Source of the DNA: CAVRIA01 sp963721115
GTDB lineage: Bacteria > Desulfobacterota > Binatia > HRBIN30 > CADEER01
DNA: 64,000 nt
Assembly (NCBI GenBank): GCA_963721115.1
Contig: CAVRIA010000006.1
Span: forward strand, 744,001-808,000
Direction: 5' to 3'
Shown: piece after piece, positions 34,848 through 44,598 of the stretch
Layout of the letters: each line of letters starts with the position of its first letter
How positions within the stretch are numbered: the stretch's first letter is position 1
Notes under the pieces: model-generated
What the model was told of the DNA's origin: nothing
The model's database searches: none
What the model saw: only the letters and a program-made list of their open reading frames with translations
Made by a program: the position numbers and the translations under genes

Positions 34848-36929
34848 ATGGCGCGCCAAGTACCGCTCGAACGCACTCGCAATATCGGCATCATGGCTCA
34901 CATCGACGCCGGAAAGACGACGACGACCGAGCGCATCCTCTATTACACCGGGATCAACTACAAGCTCGGCGAGGTCCACGAGGGCACGGCGACGATGGAC
35001 TGGATGGTCCAGGAGCAGGAGCGCGGAATTACGATCACGTCGGCTGCTACGACCTGTTTTTGGCGCGAGCATCGGGTCAACATCATCGATACTCCAGGGC
35101 ATGTGGACTTCACGATCGAGGTCGAGCGCTCCCTGCGTGTTCTCGACGGCGCAGTGGCCGTGTTTTGTTCCGTGGGCGGCGTTGAGCCGCAGTCCGAGAC
35201 CGTGTGGCGCCAAGCGGACAAGTACAAGGTCCCTCGAATCGCATTCATCAACAAGATGGACCGCATCGGGGCCAATTTCGATCGTGGTGTCTCAATGATC
35301 CGCGAGCGCCTCGGTGCCAATCCGGTGCCCATCCAGCTACCTATCGGGCATGAAGAACACTTCCGCGGGATCATTGATCTGATCTCCATGAAGGCTGTTC
35401 TCTGGGACGACGACAGCCTTGGAGCCCGATACCGGTTCGAGGAAATCTCGGAATCGGATTGTCCGCGCGCCGAGCAGCAGCGCGAGCGTCTACTCGAAGC
35501 GGTCGCCGATGTCGACGAGAAATTACTGGAGAAATATCTGGAAGGGGAGGCGATTGCCGAGAGCGAGATACGAGCGGCAGTGCGCCAGGCTACCTTGGAA
35601 TTGAAGCTGGTGCCGGTGCTGTGTGGGTCAGCTTTCAAGAACCGCGGTGTGCAGCCGCTTCTCGATGCGGTCGTCGACTATCTCCCGTCGCCTCTGGACG
35701 TACCGGCGGTGACGGGGGTGAACCCGGACACGGAAAAGGAAGAGACGCGACAGGCTGATGACCAGGCGCCCTTCGCGGCGCTGGCTTTCAAGATCATGAC
35801 CGATCCCTACGTCGGGACGCTGTCCTTTTTTCGGGTCTATTCGGGGCACATCGAAGCCGGTGCCCACGTTCTCAATGCGACCCGCGGAAAGAAAGAGCGC
35901 ATCGGTCGACTCCTCAAGATGCACGCAAACAAGCGCGAGGAGATCAAAGAAGTGTACGCGGGGGACATTGCCGCTGCTGTCGGTCTGCGCGAGGCCACTA
36001 CTGGCGATACGCTCTGCGACGCCGTTCATCCGATCGTTCTCGAGTCGATCGATTTTCCTGAACCGGTCATCTCGATTGCGATCGAGCCAAAGACGAAGGC
36101 AGACCAGGAGCGCCTGGGAGTGTCGATGCAGAAGCTCGCCACTGAAGACCCATCTTTCCGGGTCGAAACCGAGCCGGAGACCGGTCAGACCATCATCAAG
36201 GGGATGGGCGAGTTACATCTGGAGATCATCGTCGACCGGTTGCTGCGCGAGTTCAAAGTCGATGCGAACGTTGGCCGGCCCCAGGTGGCATACAAAGAGA
36301 CGGTCCAGAAGAAGGTCAAGCAGGAGGGGAAGTTCATTCGTCAGACTGGCGGCCGCGGCCAGTATGGGCACGTGGTGATCGAAGTCGGACCATTGCCGGC
36401 CGGACAAGGCTTCGAGTTCGTGGACGCCACGAAGGGCGGCGTCATTCCACGAGAGTACATCGCGCCAGTCGAGCGCGGGGTTCGAGAAGCGCTGGAGGGA
36501 GGCGTTTTGGCGGGCTACCCAATGGTGGACGTCAGGGTCGCTCTCCTTGACGGCTCGTATCACGAAGTGGATTCCTCGGAAATGTCCTTCAAAATTGCAG
36601 GTTCGATGGCTCTGAAGGATGCGGCGCGCAAGGCTGCGCCCATTCTGCTGGAGCCCGTAATGTCGGTCGAGGTCGTCGTGCCCGAAGAGTTTATGGGTGA
36701 TGTGATGGGCAACCTAGCGAGCCGCCGCGGACATATTCAGGGGATGGAGGCACGTGCGGGAGCAACGGTGATCTCAGCACGCGTGCCTTTGAAGGAGATG
36801 TTCGGGTATGCCACCGACCTGCGGTCCGCGACTCAAGGTCGAGCGACGTACACGATGCAGTTCTCGCATTACGACCCGGTCCCACAGATGATCTCGGAAG
36901 AGATCATGGCGAAGGCCGTAGGGGCATAA
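34848..36929 (+). CDS. fusA: Elongation factor G
   Basis: 693 residues from ATG 34848 (MARQVPLERTRNIGIMAHID). An in-frame ATG at 34818 would add MLRPLAFSSF, which is not conserved but is better placed relative to the GGAGGAAGGA at 34794. G1 AHIDAGKTT, G3 DTPGHVDF, G4 NKMDR and the domain IV loop GGRGQYGHV are intact. EF-G translocates tRNA and mRNA after peptide bond formation. The start region is unusual because a stable hairpin replaces the normal ribosome-binding spacing. It is followed by tuf after 30 bp. Confidence 0.96.
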   Translation: MARQVPLERTRNIGIMAHIDAGKTTTTERILYYTGINYKLGEVHEGTATMDWMVQEQERGITITSAATTCFWREHRVNIIDTPGHVDFTIEVERSLRVLDGAVAVFCSVGGVEPQSETVWRQADKYKVPRIAFINKMDRIGANFDRGVSMIRERLGANPVPIQLPIGHEEHFRGIIDLISMKAVLWDDDSLGARYRFEEISESDCPRAEQQRERLLEAVADVDEKLLEKYLEGEAIAESEIRAAVRQATLELKLVPVLCGSAFKNRGVQPLLDAVVDYLPSPLDVPAVTGVNPDTEKEETRQADDQAPFAALAFKIMTDPYVGTLSFFRVYSGHIEAGAHVLNATRGKKERIGRLLKMHANKREEIKEVYAGDIAAAVGLREATTGDTLCDAVHPIVLESIDFPEPVISIAIEPKTKADQERLGVSMQKLATEDPSFRVETEPETGQTIIKGMGELHLEIIVDRLLREFKVDANVGRPQVAYKETVQKKVKQEGKFIRQTGGRGQYGHVVIEVGPLPAGQGFEFVDATKGGVIPREYIAPVERGVREALEGGVLAGYPMVDVRVALLDGSYHEVDSSEMSFKIAGSMALKDAARKAAPILLEPVMSVEVVVPEEFMGDVMGNLASRRGHIQGMEARAGATVISARVPLKEMFGYATDLRSATQGRATYTMQFSHYDPVPQMISEEIMAKAVGA

Positions 36930-36959
36930 CTGCCGCCAGCGGCGCGGGAGGAAGTAACG

Positions 36960-38150
<1,191 letters not shown>

Positions 38151-38162
38151 GTCGCGCTTCTC

Positions 38163-38471
38163 ATGAACGATAAAATCCGGATCCGCCTCAAAGCGTACGA
38201 TCACCGGTTGCTCGACCAGTCCGTGCGCGAAATTGTCGAAACCGTTCGTCGCACGGGTGGAAGGGTGGCTGGTCCGATCCCTCTGCCGACGCGGATCGAA
38301 CGATTTACGGTGAATCGCTCGCCTCACGTGGACAAGAAGTCGCGTGAGCAATTCGAGATCCGCACTCACAAGCGGCTCCTCGACATTCTCGATCCGACTC
38401 AGCAGACGATCGATGCCCTCGGCAAGCTCGACTTGGCGGCCGGCGTGGACGTCGAGATCAAGCTTCAGTGA
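38163..38471 (+). CDS. rpsJ: 30S ribosomal protein S10
   Basis: 102 residues. IRIRLKAYDHRLLDQSVREIVETV, GPIPLPTRIERFTVNRSPHVDKKSREQF split across the two halves of the protein, and the C-terminal LAAGVDVEIKL match S10/NusE, which also joins antitermination complexes with NusB and NusG. It begins 12 bp after tuf, so the S10 operon is fused to str without space for an E. coli-like S10 leader. Confidence 0.96.
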   Translation: MNDKIRIRLKAYDHRLLDQSVREIVETVRRTGGRVAGPIPLPTRIERFTVNRSPHVDKKSREQFEIRTHKRLLDILDPTQQTIDALGKLDLAAGVDVEIKLQ

Positions 38472-38513
38472 GCCGAAGTGCCGAGTGCGTAAGGGAATAG
38501 AACGAGATCTGTG

Positions 38514-39161
38514 ATGCTGGGACTGATCGGCAAGAAGCTGGGGATGACCCAGGTCTACACGACGGAGGGCGAGCTGGTGCCGGTCACCGTGATTCAGGCG
38601 GGACCTTGCACGGTGGTGCAAACCAAGGCGGCACCAACGGACGGGTACACGGCCGTGCAACTCGGCTTCGGCGAGAAGAAGTCACAGCGCGCGACGAAGG
38701 CCTACCGTCAGCATTGCTTGAAAGTCGGTAAAGGCGTGTTTCAGGTCCTGAGAGAGTTCCGGCTCGAGCACGACCAGCGTGACCTGTCTCCAGGGGACGA
38801 AGTCGTCGTCGATGGCCTTTTCAAGGTGGGCGATCTGATCGATGTGACGGGTATCTCGAAGGGGCGCGGTTACAGTGGCGTCGTCAAACGTCATGGATTC
38901 AGCGGGTTTCCGGCAAGCCACGGGACGCACGAGTATTTTCGCCACGGTGGATCGATCGGCAACCGATCCTTCCCCGGCCGTGTGTTCAAGGGCAAGCGCA
39001 TGGCGGGGCAGTACGGCAACGCGAACGTTACCACGCAGAATCTGCAAATCGTGGCCGTTCGATCCGCCGAGCACTTGTTGCTCGTTCGCGGGGCAGTCCC
39101 CGGATCGCGCGGTGGGGTTCTGCTGGTCCAGCCGGCAGTGAAGGTGATGAAACATGGTTGA
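38514..39161 (+). CDS. rplC: 50S ribosomal protein L3
   Basis: 215 residues from ATG 38514; a GTG one codon earlier is also possible. MLGLIGKKLGMTQVYT, FRHGGSIGNRSFPGRVFKGK and MAGQYGNANVT are L3 signatures. Its long loop reaches toward the peptidyl transferase centre. The 3' end overlaps rplD by 8 bp, implying coupled translation. Confidence 0.96.
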   Translation: MLGLIGKKLGMTQVYTTEGELVPVTVIQAGPCTVVQTKAAPTDGYTAVQLGFGEKKSQRATKAYRQHCLKVGKGVFQVLREFRLEHDQRDLSPGDEVVVDGLFKVGDLIDVTGISKGRGYSGVVKRHGFSGFPASHGTHEYFRHGGSIGNRSFPGRVFKGKRMAGQYGNANVTTQNLQIVAVRSAEHLLLVRGAVPGSRGGVLLVQPAVKVMKHG

Positions 39162-39786
39162 TTCGGTGACAGTCCCCGTCCTCGCTCAAAATAAGGAACC
39201 TGTGGGTGAGATGAGCCTGCCGGCTGGAGTCTTTGATGGCCCTGTACGGCGCCACCTCATCTATGAAATGATCAAGATGCAGAGGGCGAATCGCCGCGCC
39301 GGCACGGCAGCGACGAAAACCAAGGGCCTCGTCCGCGGTGGCGGCAAGAAGCCTTGGCGACAGAAGGGGACGGGGCGGGCCCGTTCGGGAAGCAGTCGAT
39401 CCCCGATATGGGTTGGAGGAGGAACGGTTTTCGGTCCGCAACCCCGCGATTATTCGTACCGGCTCCCGTCGAGTGCTCGAAAGGCTGCACTGCGGGCGGC
39501 ACTGGCCATGAAGGCGCGGGACGACCGTCTGGTCGTTTTGGACAAGATTGAAATCACGCCGGCGAAAACGAAACTCGTCGCCAAGATGCTCGAGGACCTC
39601 GGGATCTCAAGTGCGTTGTTCATCATTGAGGGAGGTAACCTCAGTCTCGAGCGGGCCTCCCGTAATTTGCCGAAGGTCAAGGTGCTGCGCACGGAAGGTG
39701 CGAACGTATATGACATATTGCGTTACCAGCATTTGGTCCTGACGCGGGAGTCCGTGGATGCATTGGGTGGGAGGGTCGCGCCGTGA
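39154..39786 (+). CDS. rplD: 50S ribosomal protein L4
   Basis: 210 residues. QRANRRAGTAATKTKGLVRG, GGKKPWRQKGTGRARSGS and SPIWVGGGTVFGP mark L4, whose extended loop lines the exit tunnel and which in E. coli represses the S10 operon. It overlaps rplC by 8 bp and rplW by 4 bp. Confidence 0.96.
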   Translation: MVDSVTVPVLAQNKEPVGEMSLPAGVFDGPVRRHLIYEMIKMQRANRRAGTAATKTKGLVRGGGKKPWRQKGTGRARSGSSRSPIWVGGGTVFGPQPRDYSYRLPSSARKAALRAALAMKARDDRLVVLDKIEITPAKTKLVAKMLEDLGISSALFIIEGGNLSLERASRNLPKVKVLRTEGANVYDILRYQHLVLTRESVDALGGRVAP

Positions 39787-40076
39787 AGGAAATCTACGAC
39801 GTCATCTCGTCTCCGCTGATCACCGAAAAAGGGACGATGGTCAACGAGGAGGCGAACCAGTTCATTTTTCGCGTGCGGCGCGAGGTTAACAAGCAAGAAA
39901 TACGGCGCGCTGTCGAAACGCTCTTCAAGGTTCACGTCGAAAAGGTGCGCACCGTGAATTATCTGGGCAAGACCCGTCGGGTAGGGCGAACTGTCGGCCG
40001 CAAGCCGGCATGGAAAAAGGCCTACGTCACCATCGCCGAGGGGCAGCGAATCGATTTCTTCGACACCGTAGGGTAG
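39783..40076 (+). CDS. rplW: 50S ribosomal protein L23
   Basis: 97 residues with a GTG start that overlaps the rplD stop (GTGA). IYDVISSPLITEKGTM, FRVRREVNKQEIRRAVE and KVRTVNYLGKTRRVGR are typical. L23 is the docking site for trigger factor (encoded at 10240) at the tunnel exit. Confidence 0.96.
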   Translation: MKEIYDVISSPLITEKGTMVNEEANQFIFRVRREVNKQEIRRAVETLFKVHVEKVRTVNYLGKTRRVGRTVGRKPAWKKAYVTIAEGQRIDFFDTVG

Positions 40077-40079
40077 GGC

Positions 40080-40898
40080 ATGCCAATCCGTCAGTACAGA
40101 CCGACCTCGCCGGGCCGCCGCGACCAGACCGTTGTTGACTTCAGCGATCTGACGCAGAAGAAACCGGAGCGACGCCTGCTCGAGCCACAGCGACGTAGCG
40201 GCGGTCGCAACGGCAAGGGCCGCATGACAGCGCGTCATCGGGGCGGCGGACACAAACGACGCTACCGGCTGGTCGACTTCAAGCGCGTCAAGGACGGCGT
40301 GCCGGCACGCGTGGCGGCGATCGAGTACGACCCCAACAGATCGGCGCGGCTGGCCTTGTTGCACTATGCCGACGGCGACAAGCGCTATATTCTGGCGCCC
40401 ATTGGTCTGCGCGTTGGCGACTCTGTCATGGCGGGCCCCGGAGTAGACATCAAGCCTGGTAACGCGATGTCCTTGTTGCAAATTCCGCTCGGGACGACCG
40501 TGCACAATGTCGAACTGCGACCCGGGCGAGGTGGGCAGCTTGGACGTGGCGCGGGTGCGGCGATTCAGCTCATGGCCAAGGAAGGCAAGAGCGCCCTTCT
40601 CAAGCTGCCATCCGGAGAGTTGCGGTTGGTGCAGGGGAGCTGTCGAGCGACGATCGGACAGGTCGGAAATGCCGATCAGGCGAACTTGTCGCTCGGCAAG
40701 GCCGGGCGCAGTCGTTGGCTGGGGCGGCGGCCCAAGGTGCGCGGTGTGGCCATGAACCCAGTCGATCATCCGCACGGCGGCGGGGAAGGCAAGTCGAAGG
40801 GAAATCATCCGCAGACCCCATGGGGCAAGCCGACCAAGGGATACCGCACCCGGTACAATCCGCGCACCGATAAGTACGTCGTCAAGCGGCGCGGTTGA
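40080..40898 (+). CDS. rplB: 50S ribosomal protein L2
   Basis: 272 residues. RRSGGRNGKGRMTARHRGGGH, RVAAIEYDPNRSARLALLHY and the C-terminal signature VDHPHGGGEGKS with the catalytically important histidine define L2. It is essential for subunit association. It starts 3 bp after rplW. Confidence 0.97.
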   Translation: MPIRQYRPTSPGRRDQTVVDFSDLTQKKPERRLLEPQRRSGGRNGKGRMTARHRGGGHKRRYRLVDFKRVKDGVPARVAAIEYDPNRSARLALLHYADGDKRYILAPIGLRVGDSVMAGPGVDIKPGNAMSLLQIPLGTTVHNVELRPGRGGQLGRGAGAAIQLMAKEGKSALLKLPSGELRLVQGSCRATIGQVGNADQANLSLGKAGRSRWLGRRPKVRGVAMNPVDHPHGGGEGKSKGNHPQTPWGKPTKGYRTRYNPRTDKYVVKRRG

Positions 40899-40909
40899 GA
40901 GGAGATGTA

Positions 40910-41200
40910 GTGGCACGTTCGGTCAAGAAGGGGCCTTTCGTCGACGGACACCTTTTGCGGAAGGTGGACGCCCTCGTCGCCTCGGGCGAAAAACGCATCG
41001 TCCGCACATGGTCGCGTCGCTCGACGATCACGCCTGAGATGGTCGGCCACACGTTCGCCGTGCACAATGGTCGCAAGTTCATTCCCGTGTACGTGTCCGA
41101 AAACATGGTTGGGCACAAACTCGGGGAGTTCTCACCGACTCGGACGTTTCACGGCCACTCCGGTGACCGCAAGGCGGAAGTAAAGGGCACGAAGGCATAA
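40910..41200 (+). CDS. rpsS: 30S ribosomal protein S19
   Basis: 96 residues using GTG at 40910, 8 bases after GAGAGGAG. ARSVKKGPFVDGHLLRKV, RTWSRRSTITPEMVGHTFAV and FSPTRTFHGHSGDRK are conserved. S19 contacts S13 and the A-site finger in the 30S head. Confidence 0.95.
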   Translation: MARSVKKGPFVDGHLLRKVDALVASGEKRIVRTWSRRSTITPEMVGHTFAVHNGRKFIPVYVSENMVGHKLGEFSPTRTFHGHSGDRKAEVKGTKA

Positions 41201-41204
41201 TAGG

Positions 41205-41543
41205 ATGGAGACGAGGGCTGTGAGCCGCTACCTGCGGGTGGCGCCGCGCAAAGCGAGACTGGTGGCCGACCTAGTTCGCGGAAGGGCTGTGGGCGACGCC
41301 ATCGGTCTGCTGCACCATGTTCCGAAAAAGGCGGCCAAGATGGTCGCGAAGACGCTGAAATCGGTGGTTGCGAACGCGGAGAACACCAAGGGCGTGGATG
41401 TCGACCGGTTGTACATCAAGAGCATCGCGGTGGACGAAGGGCCGACCGGGAAGCGGTTCATGCCTCGCGCCCACGGGAGGGCTACGCAGATTCGACGGCG
41501 GACGGCCCATCTGACGGTCGTTGTCGACGAGAGGGAGAGCTAG
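41205..41543 (+). CDS. rplV: 50S ribosomal protein L22
   Basis: 112 residues. SRYLRVAPRKARLVADLVRG, AENTKGVDVDRLYI and the tunnel hairpin KRFMPRAHGRATQIRRRTAH are intact. The hairpin lines the tunnel constriction, where macrolide-resistance changes occur; none are evident. It starts 4 bp after rpsS. Confidence 0.96.
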   Translation: METRAVSRYLRVAPRKARLVADLVRGRAVGDAIGLLHHVPKKAAKMVAKTLKSVVANAENTKGVDVDRLYIKSIAVDEGPTGKRFMPRAHGRATQIRRRTAHLTVVVDERES

Positions 41544-41551
41544 GAGCCTGC

Positions 41552-42214
41552 ATGGGACAGAAAGTTCATCCAAAGGGGTTTCGGCTCGGGGTGATCGAGC
41601 AGAGCGATTCGAAATGGTTTGCCCGGCGCGACTACAACGACCTCTTGCACGAAGATCTGCGGCTGCGGCGCTTCCTGAAGGAGCGCCTTTATCACGCCGG
41701 CATCTCCAAGGTCGAAATCGAACGGGCGGCAAACAAGGCCAAGATCAACATCTACACCGCTCGGCCCGGTATCGTCATCGGAAAGAAAGGGGCCGAGATC
41801 GACAAGCTGAAAGCGGAGTTGGCTCGACTTACGGAGAAGGAGACTTTTCTGAACATCCACGAGGTGCGGCGTCCGGACCTCGACGCCCAATTGGTGGCCG
41901 AGAACGTCGCTCTACAGCTTGAGCGCCGCGTCGCCTTTCGCCGCGCAATGAAGGAGGCCGTGAGCCGGGGAATGCGCATGGGGGCCCAGGGCATCAAGGT
42001 CCAGTGCAGCGGCCGGTTGGGTGGTTCCGAGATCGCACGGTCGGAGTGGTATCGCGAGGGGCGGGTCCCCTTGCACACCCTTCGCGCGGATATCAGCTAT
42101 GGATTGGCGGAGGCGAAGACCACCTACGGTGTAATCGGGGTCAAGGCCTGGATCTTTAGAGGGGAGATTCTGACTCGCCACGAGGAAGAGCAGAAAGGGG
42201 CGCTGGGCGTTTGA
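41552..42214 (+). CDS. rpsC: 30S ribosomal protein S3
   Basis: 220 residues. MGQKVHPKGFRLGVIE, the KH domain GIVIGKKGAEIDKLKAEL, and the C-terminal GAQGIKVQCSGRLGGSEIARSEW split by two residues, match S3, part of the mRNA entry helicase. Length is typical. Confidence 0.97.
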   Translation: MGQKVHPKGFRLGVIEQSDSKWFARRDYNDLLHEDLRLRRFLKERLYHAGISKVEIERAANKAKINIYTARPGIVIGKKGAEIDKLKAELARLTEKETFLNIHEVRRPDLDAQLVAENVALQLERRVAFRRAMKEAVSRGMRMGAQGIKVQCSGRLGGSEIARSEWYREGRVPLHTLRADISYGLAEAKTTYGVIGVKAWIFRGEILTRHEEEQKGALGV

Positions 42215-42235
42215 TCGCGCCGGCCGAGACGGGAC

Positions 42236-42661
42236 ATGCTCGCACCAAAGAAGCTCAAGTACCGCAAGAGAATGAAGGGACGACGTCGCGGTACGGCGTA
42301 TCGTGGCTCCGACTTGTCGTTTGGTGACTACGGGTTGCAGGCGACCGATCGCGGCTGGCTCTCCGCGCGCCAGATCGAAGCCGCACGTATCGCCCTGACC
42401 CGCCACATCAAACGTGGCGGGCGTGTGTGGATACGAGTTTTTCCGGACAAGCCGCTGACCAAGAAGCCGGCGGAGACGCGCATGGGAAAGGGCAAGGGGG
42501 CACCGGAGCAATGGGTGGCCGTCATCAAGCCTGGGCGCGTCATTTTTGAGATGGAAGGCGTGACCGAGGCGATTGCGAAAGAAGCGATGCGTTTGGCCGC
42601 ACACAAGCTGTCCATTCCTACGCAGTTCTGCCGACGTGCAGGAGCCGAACATGCGGGCTAG
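42236..42661 (+). CDS. rplP: 50S ribosomal protein L16
   Basis: 141 residues. MLAPKKLKYRKRMKGRRRG, ARIALTRHIKRGGRVWIRVFP and RMGKGKGAPEQWVAV are L16 blocks. It organises the A-site tRNA elbow region. It overlaps rpmC by 11 bp. Position 81 arginine (in RVFPDKP/ETRMGK context), hydroxylated in some bacteria, lies within a conserved stretch. Confidence 0.96.
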   Translation: MLAPKKLKYRKRMKGRRRGTAYRGSDLSFGDYGLQATDRGWLSARQIEAARIALTRHIKRGGRVWIRVFPDKPLTKKPAETRMGKGKGAPEQWVAVIKPGRVIFEMEGVTEAIAKEAMRLAAHKLSIPTQFCRRAGAEHAG

Positions 42662-42854
42662 GGAATTGCGCGAGTTGAGTGATCAGGAACTGGCGGTGAA
42701 GGAGCGAGAGCTCAAGGAGAGCTTGTTTCACTTCCGACTCCGCCGGGGGACGAATCAGTTGGACAGCCCTGCCGCGCTGAAGACCACAAGGAAGGACATC
42801 GCTCGGATCAAGACGATTCAGGCGGGACGAATCCGGGGTGGGGAGGTTCGATGA
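42651..42854 (+). CDS. rpmC: 50S ribosomal protein L29
   Basis: 67 residues starting within the end of rplP (ATG 42651). MRARELRELSDQEL, FHFRLRRGTNQLDSPAALK and the TRKDIARIKTI helix are diagnostic. L29 sits beside L23 at the tunnel exit. It overlaps rpsQ by 4 bp (ATGA). Confidence 0.95.
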   Translation: MRARELRELSDQELAVKERELKESLFHFRLRRGTNQLDSPAALKTTRKDIARIKTIQAGRIRGGEVR

Positions 42855-43105
42855 TACGCGGCAAATCGAAGGTCCGAGAGGGGATCGTGGTCAGCGACAA
42901 GATGGACAAGACCGTCGTCGTCACCGTGCGTCGGCTGGTGAAGCATCCCCGATACCACAAGTTTGTGAAGCGACGGGCGAACTACAAGGCGCATGACGAA
43001 GAGAACCAATGCAGCATCGGAGACCGAGTGCTGATTGCTGAAACACGGCCCTTGAGCAAAGACAAGCGCTGGCGGGTTCGCACGATTCTCGAAAAGGCCA
43101 TTTGA
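42851..43105 (+). CDS. rpsQ: 30S ribosomal protein S17
   Basis: 84 residues. GIVVSDKMDKTVVVTVRRLVKHPRY and the OB-fold KAHDEENQCSIGDRVLIAETRPLSK are characteristic when read in sequence. It is an early 16S rRNA binder. A 41-bp gap precedes rplN, larger than most spacers here and close to the boundary between the S10 and spc operons. Confidence 0.95.
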   Translation: MIRGKSKVREGIVVSDKMDKTVVVTVRRLVKHPRYHKFVKRRANYKAHDEENQCSIGDRVLIAETRPLSKDKRWRVRTILEKAI

Positions 43106-43146
43106 CACGGGAGGCTGGTCGGGGTGCCGATCCGATGGGATAAACA

Positions 43147-43515
43147 ATGGTGCAATCGGAAACAGTGTTGGACGTGGCTGACAACTCGGGGGCGCGGCGA
43201 GTGCTTTGCATCAAGGTGCTGGGCGGCTCGCGGCGCAGGTACGCCTCGCTGGGGGACATAATCGTGGTGTCGGTGAAAGAGGCGAGCCCGAATTCGAAGG
43301 TCAAGAAGGGCGACGTAATGAAGGCCGTCATCGTGCGGACCGCGAAGGAAGTCGGACGGACGGACGGTTCGTACATCAAGTTCGACACGAACTCCGCCGT
43401 GCTCATCGATAACCAGCGGGAACCGATCGGGACGCGTATCTTCGGTCCGGTTGCGCGAGAGCTGCGCGCAAAGCAGTTCATGAAGATCCTGTCTCTAGCG
43501 CCCGAAGTGCTTTGA
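43147..43515 (+). CDS. rplN: 50S ribosomal protein L14
   Basis: 122 residues. VLDVADNSGARRVLCIKVLGG, GDIIVVSVKEASPNSKVKKG and GTRIFGPVARELR are L14 signatures. L14 forms intersubunit bridge B8 and binds the silencing factor RsfS. First gene of the spc operon; I see no clear promoter in the 41-bp gap before it. Confidence 0.97.
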   Translation: MVQSETVLDVADNSGARRVLCIKVLGGSRRRYASLGDIIVVSVKEASPNSKVKKGDVMKAVIVRTAKEVGRTDGSYIKFDTNSAVLIDNQREPIGTRIFGPVARELRAKQFMKILSLAPEVL

Positions 43516-43528
43516 GTGGAGGCGGAGG

Positions 43529-43849
43529 ATGCGGGCGCACATTAGGAAGGACGACATGGTCATGGTCATTACGGGGCGCGAGCGCGGAAAGACCGGCAAG
43601 GTGCTCCGTGTGATGCCGGAGTCTGGGCGGGCCCTCGTCGAGCGTTTGAATTTGGTGAAGCGACACACGAAGGCCCGGGGGCCGCAGAGCCCACAAGGAA
43701 TCGTCGAGAAGGAGGCGCCCGTTCACCTTTCGAACCTTATGATCATGTGTGACAAGTGCAACGCGCCGGTCCGCATGGGCAAACGGCATCTCGAGGACGG
43801 TCGCAGCGTGCGTGTCTGCCGGCGTTGCCACGACCAGATCGACGGGTAG
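43529..43849 (+). CDS. rplX: 50S ribosomal protein L24
   Basis: 106 residues. MRAHIRKDDMVMVITGRERGK, GKVLRVMPESGRALVERLN and the KOW fold identify L24, which initiates 50S assembly. The C-terminal part carries CDKC and CRRC, a zinc-ribbon-like four-cysteine set seen in many bacterial L24 proteins. Confidence 0.96.
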   Translation: MRAHIRKDDMVMVITGRERGKTGKVLRVMPESGRALVERLNLVKRHTKARGPQSPQGIVEKEAPVHLSNLMIMCDKCNAPVRMGKRHLEDGRSVRVCRRCHDQIDG

Positions 43850-43853
43850 GGAT

Positions 43854-44393
43854 ATGGCGCGCCTTCAGGAACGCTACCAGCGCGAGATGATTCCCCAACT
43901 CATGACGGAGATGGGGTACAAGAACGTGAACCAAGTGCCTCGCATCGAAAAGGTTGTTTTGAACATGGGGCTCGGGGAGGCGATTCAGAACGCCAAAGTG
44001 ATGGACTCTGCGGTGGTAGAACTCACGGCCATCAGCGGCCAGAAGCCGGTAGTGACCAAGGCGCGGCGCGCGATCGCAAACTTCAAGCTGCGTGAAGGAA
44101 TGTCGATCGGCTGTATGGTTACGTTGCGCGGCCCTCGCATGTACGAATTTCTCGATCGGCTGATGAACCTGGCACTTCCACGGGTACGAGACTTCCGAGG
44201 GGTTTCGGACCGCTCGTTCGACGGGCACGGCAATTATTCGCTGGGAGTGCGGGAGCAGATCATTTTTCCTGAGATCGATCTCGACAAGATCGACAAGGTT
44301 CGAGGGCTCACTGTTTCGATCGTTACGACGGCCAAGAGTGACGCCGAGGCGAAGTCGCTTCTGCGTGCATTGGGTATGCCCTTCCGTGCATAG
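43854..44393 (+). CDS. rplE: 50S ribosomal protein L5
   Basis: 179 residues from ATG 43854, 4 bp after rplX. VPRIEKVVLNMGLGEAIQN, TAISGQKPVVTKARRAIANF and DFRGVSDRSFDGHGNYSLG define L5, which binds 5S rRNA and contacts P-site tRNA. Confidence 0.97.
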   Translation: MARLQERYQREMIPQLMTEMGYKNVNQVPRIEKVVLNMGLGEAIQNAKVMDSAVVELTAISGQKPVVTKARRAIANFKLREGMSIGCMVTLRGPRMYEFLDRLMNLALPRVRDFRGVSDRSFDGHGNYSLGVREQIIFPEIDLDKIDKVRGLTVSIVTTAKSDAEAKSLLRALGMPFRA

Positions 44394-44402
44394 GAGGAAT
44401 GT

Positions 44403-44588
44403 GTGGCCAAGACTTGCCTTCGCGTGAAAGCGCAACGACTACCGAAGTTTAAGGTACGACAGTACAACCGGTGTCCGTTGTGCGGCCGGCCGCGTGCCTT
44501 TTATCGACGCTTTCGCATGTGTCGGCTCTGCCTGAGGGATCTTGCTCGCAAGGGGCAAATTCCCGGCCTGACCAAAGCGAGTTGGTAG
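44403..44588 (+). CDS. rpsZ: 30S ribosomal protein S14, zinc-binding type Z
   Basis: 61 residues with a GTG start. CPLCGRPRAFYRRFRMCRLC is the four-cysteine zinc module of the short form; the long zinc-free form would be about 100 residues. It starts 9 bp after rplE following GGAGGAATGT. Confidence 0.95.
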   Translation: MAKTCLRVKAQRLPKFKVRQYNRCPLCGRPRAFYRRFRMCRLCLRDLARKGQIPGLTKASW

Positions 44589-44598
44589 GACGACGCGT

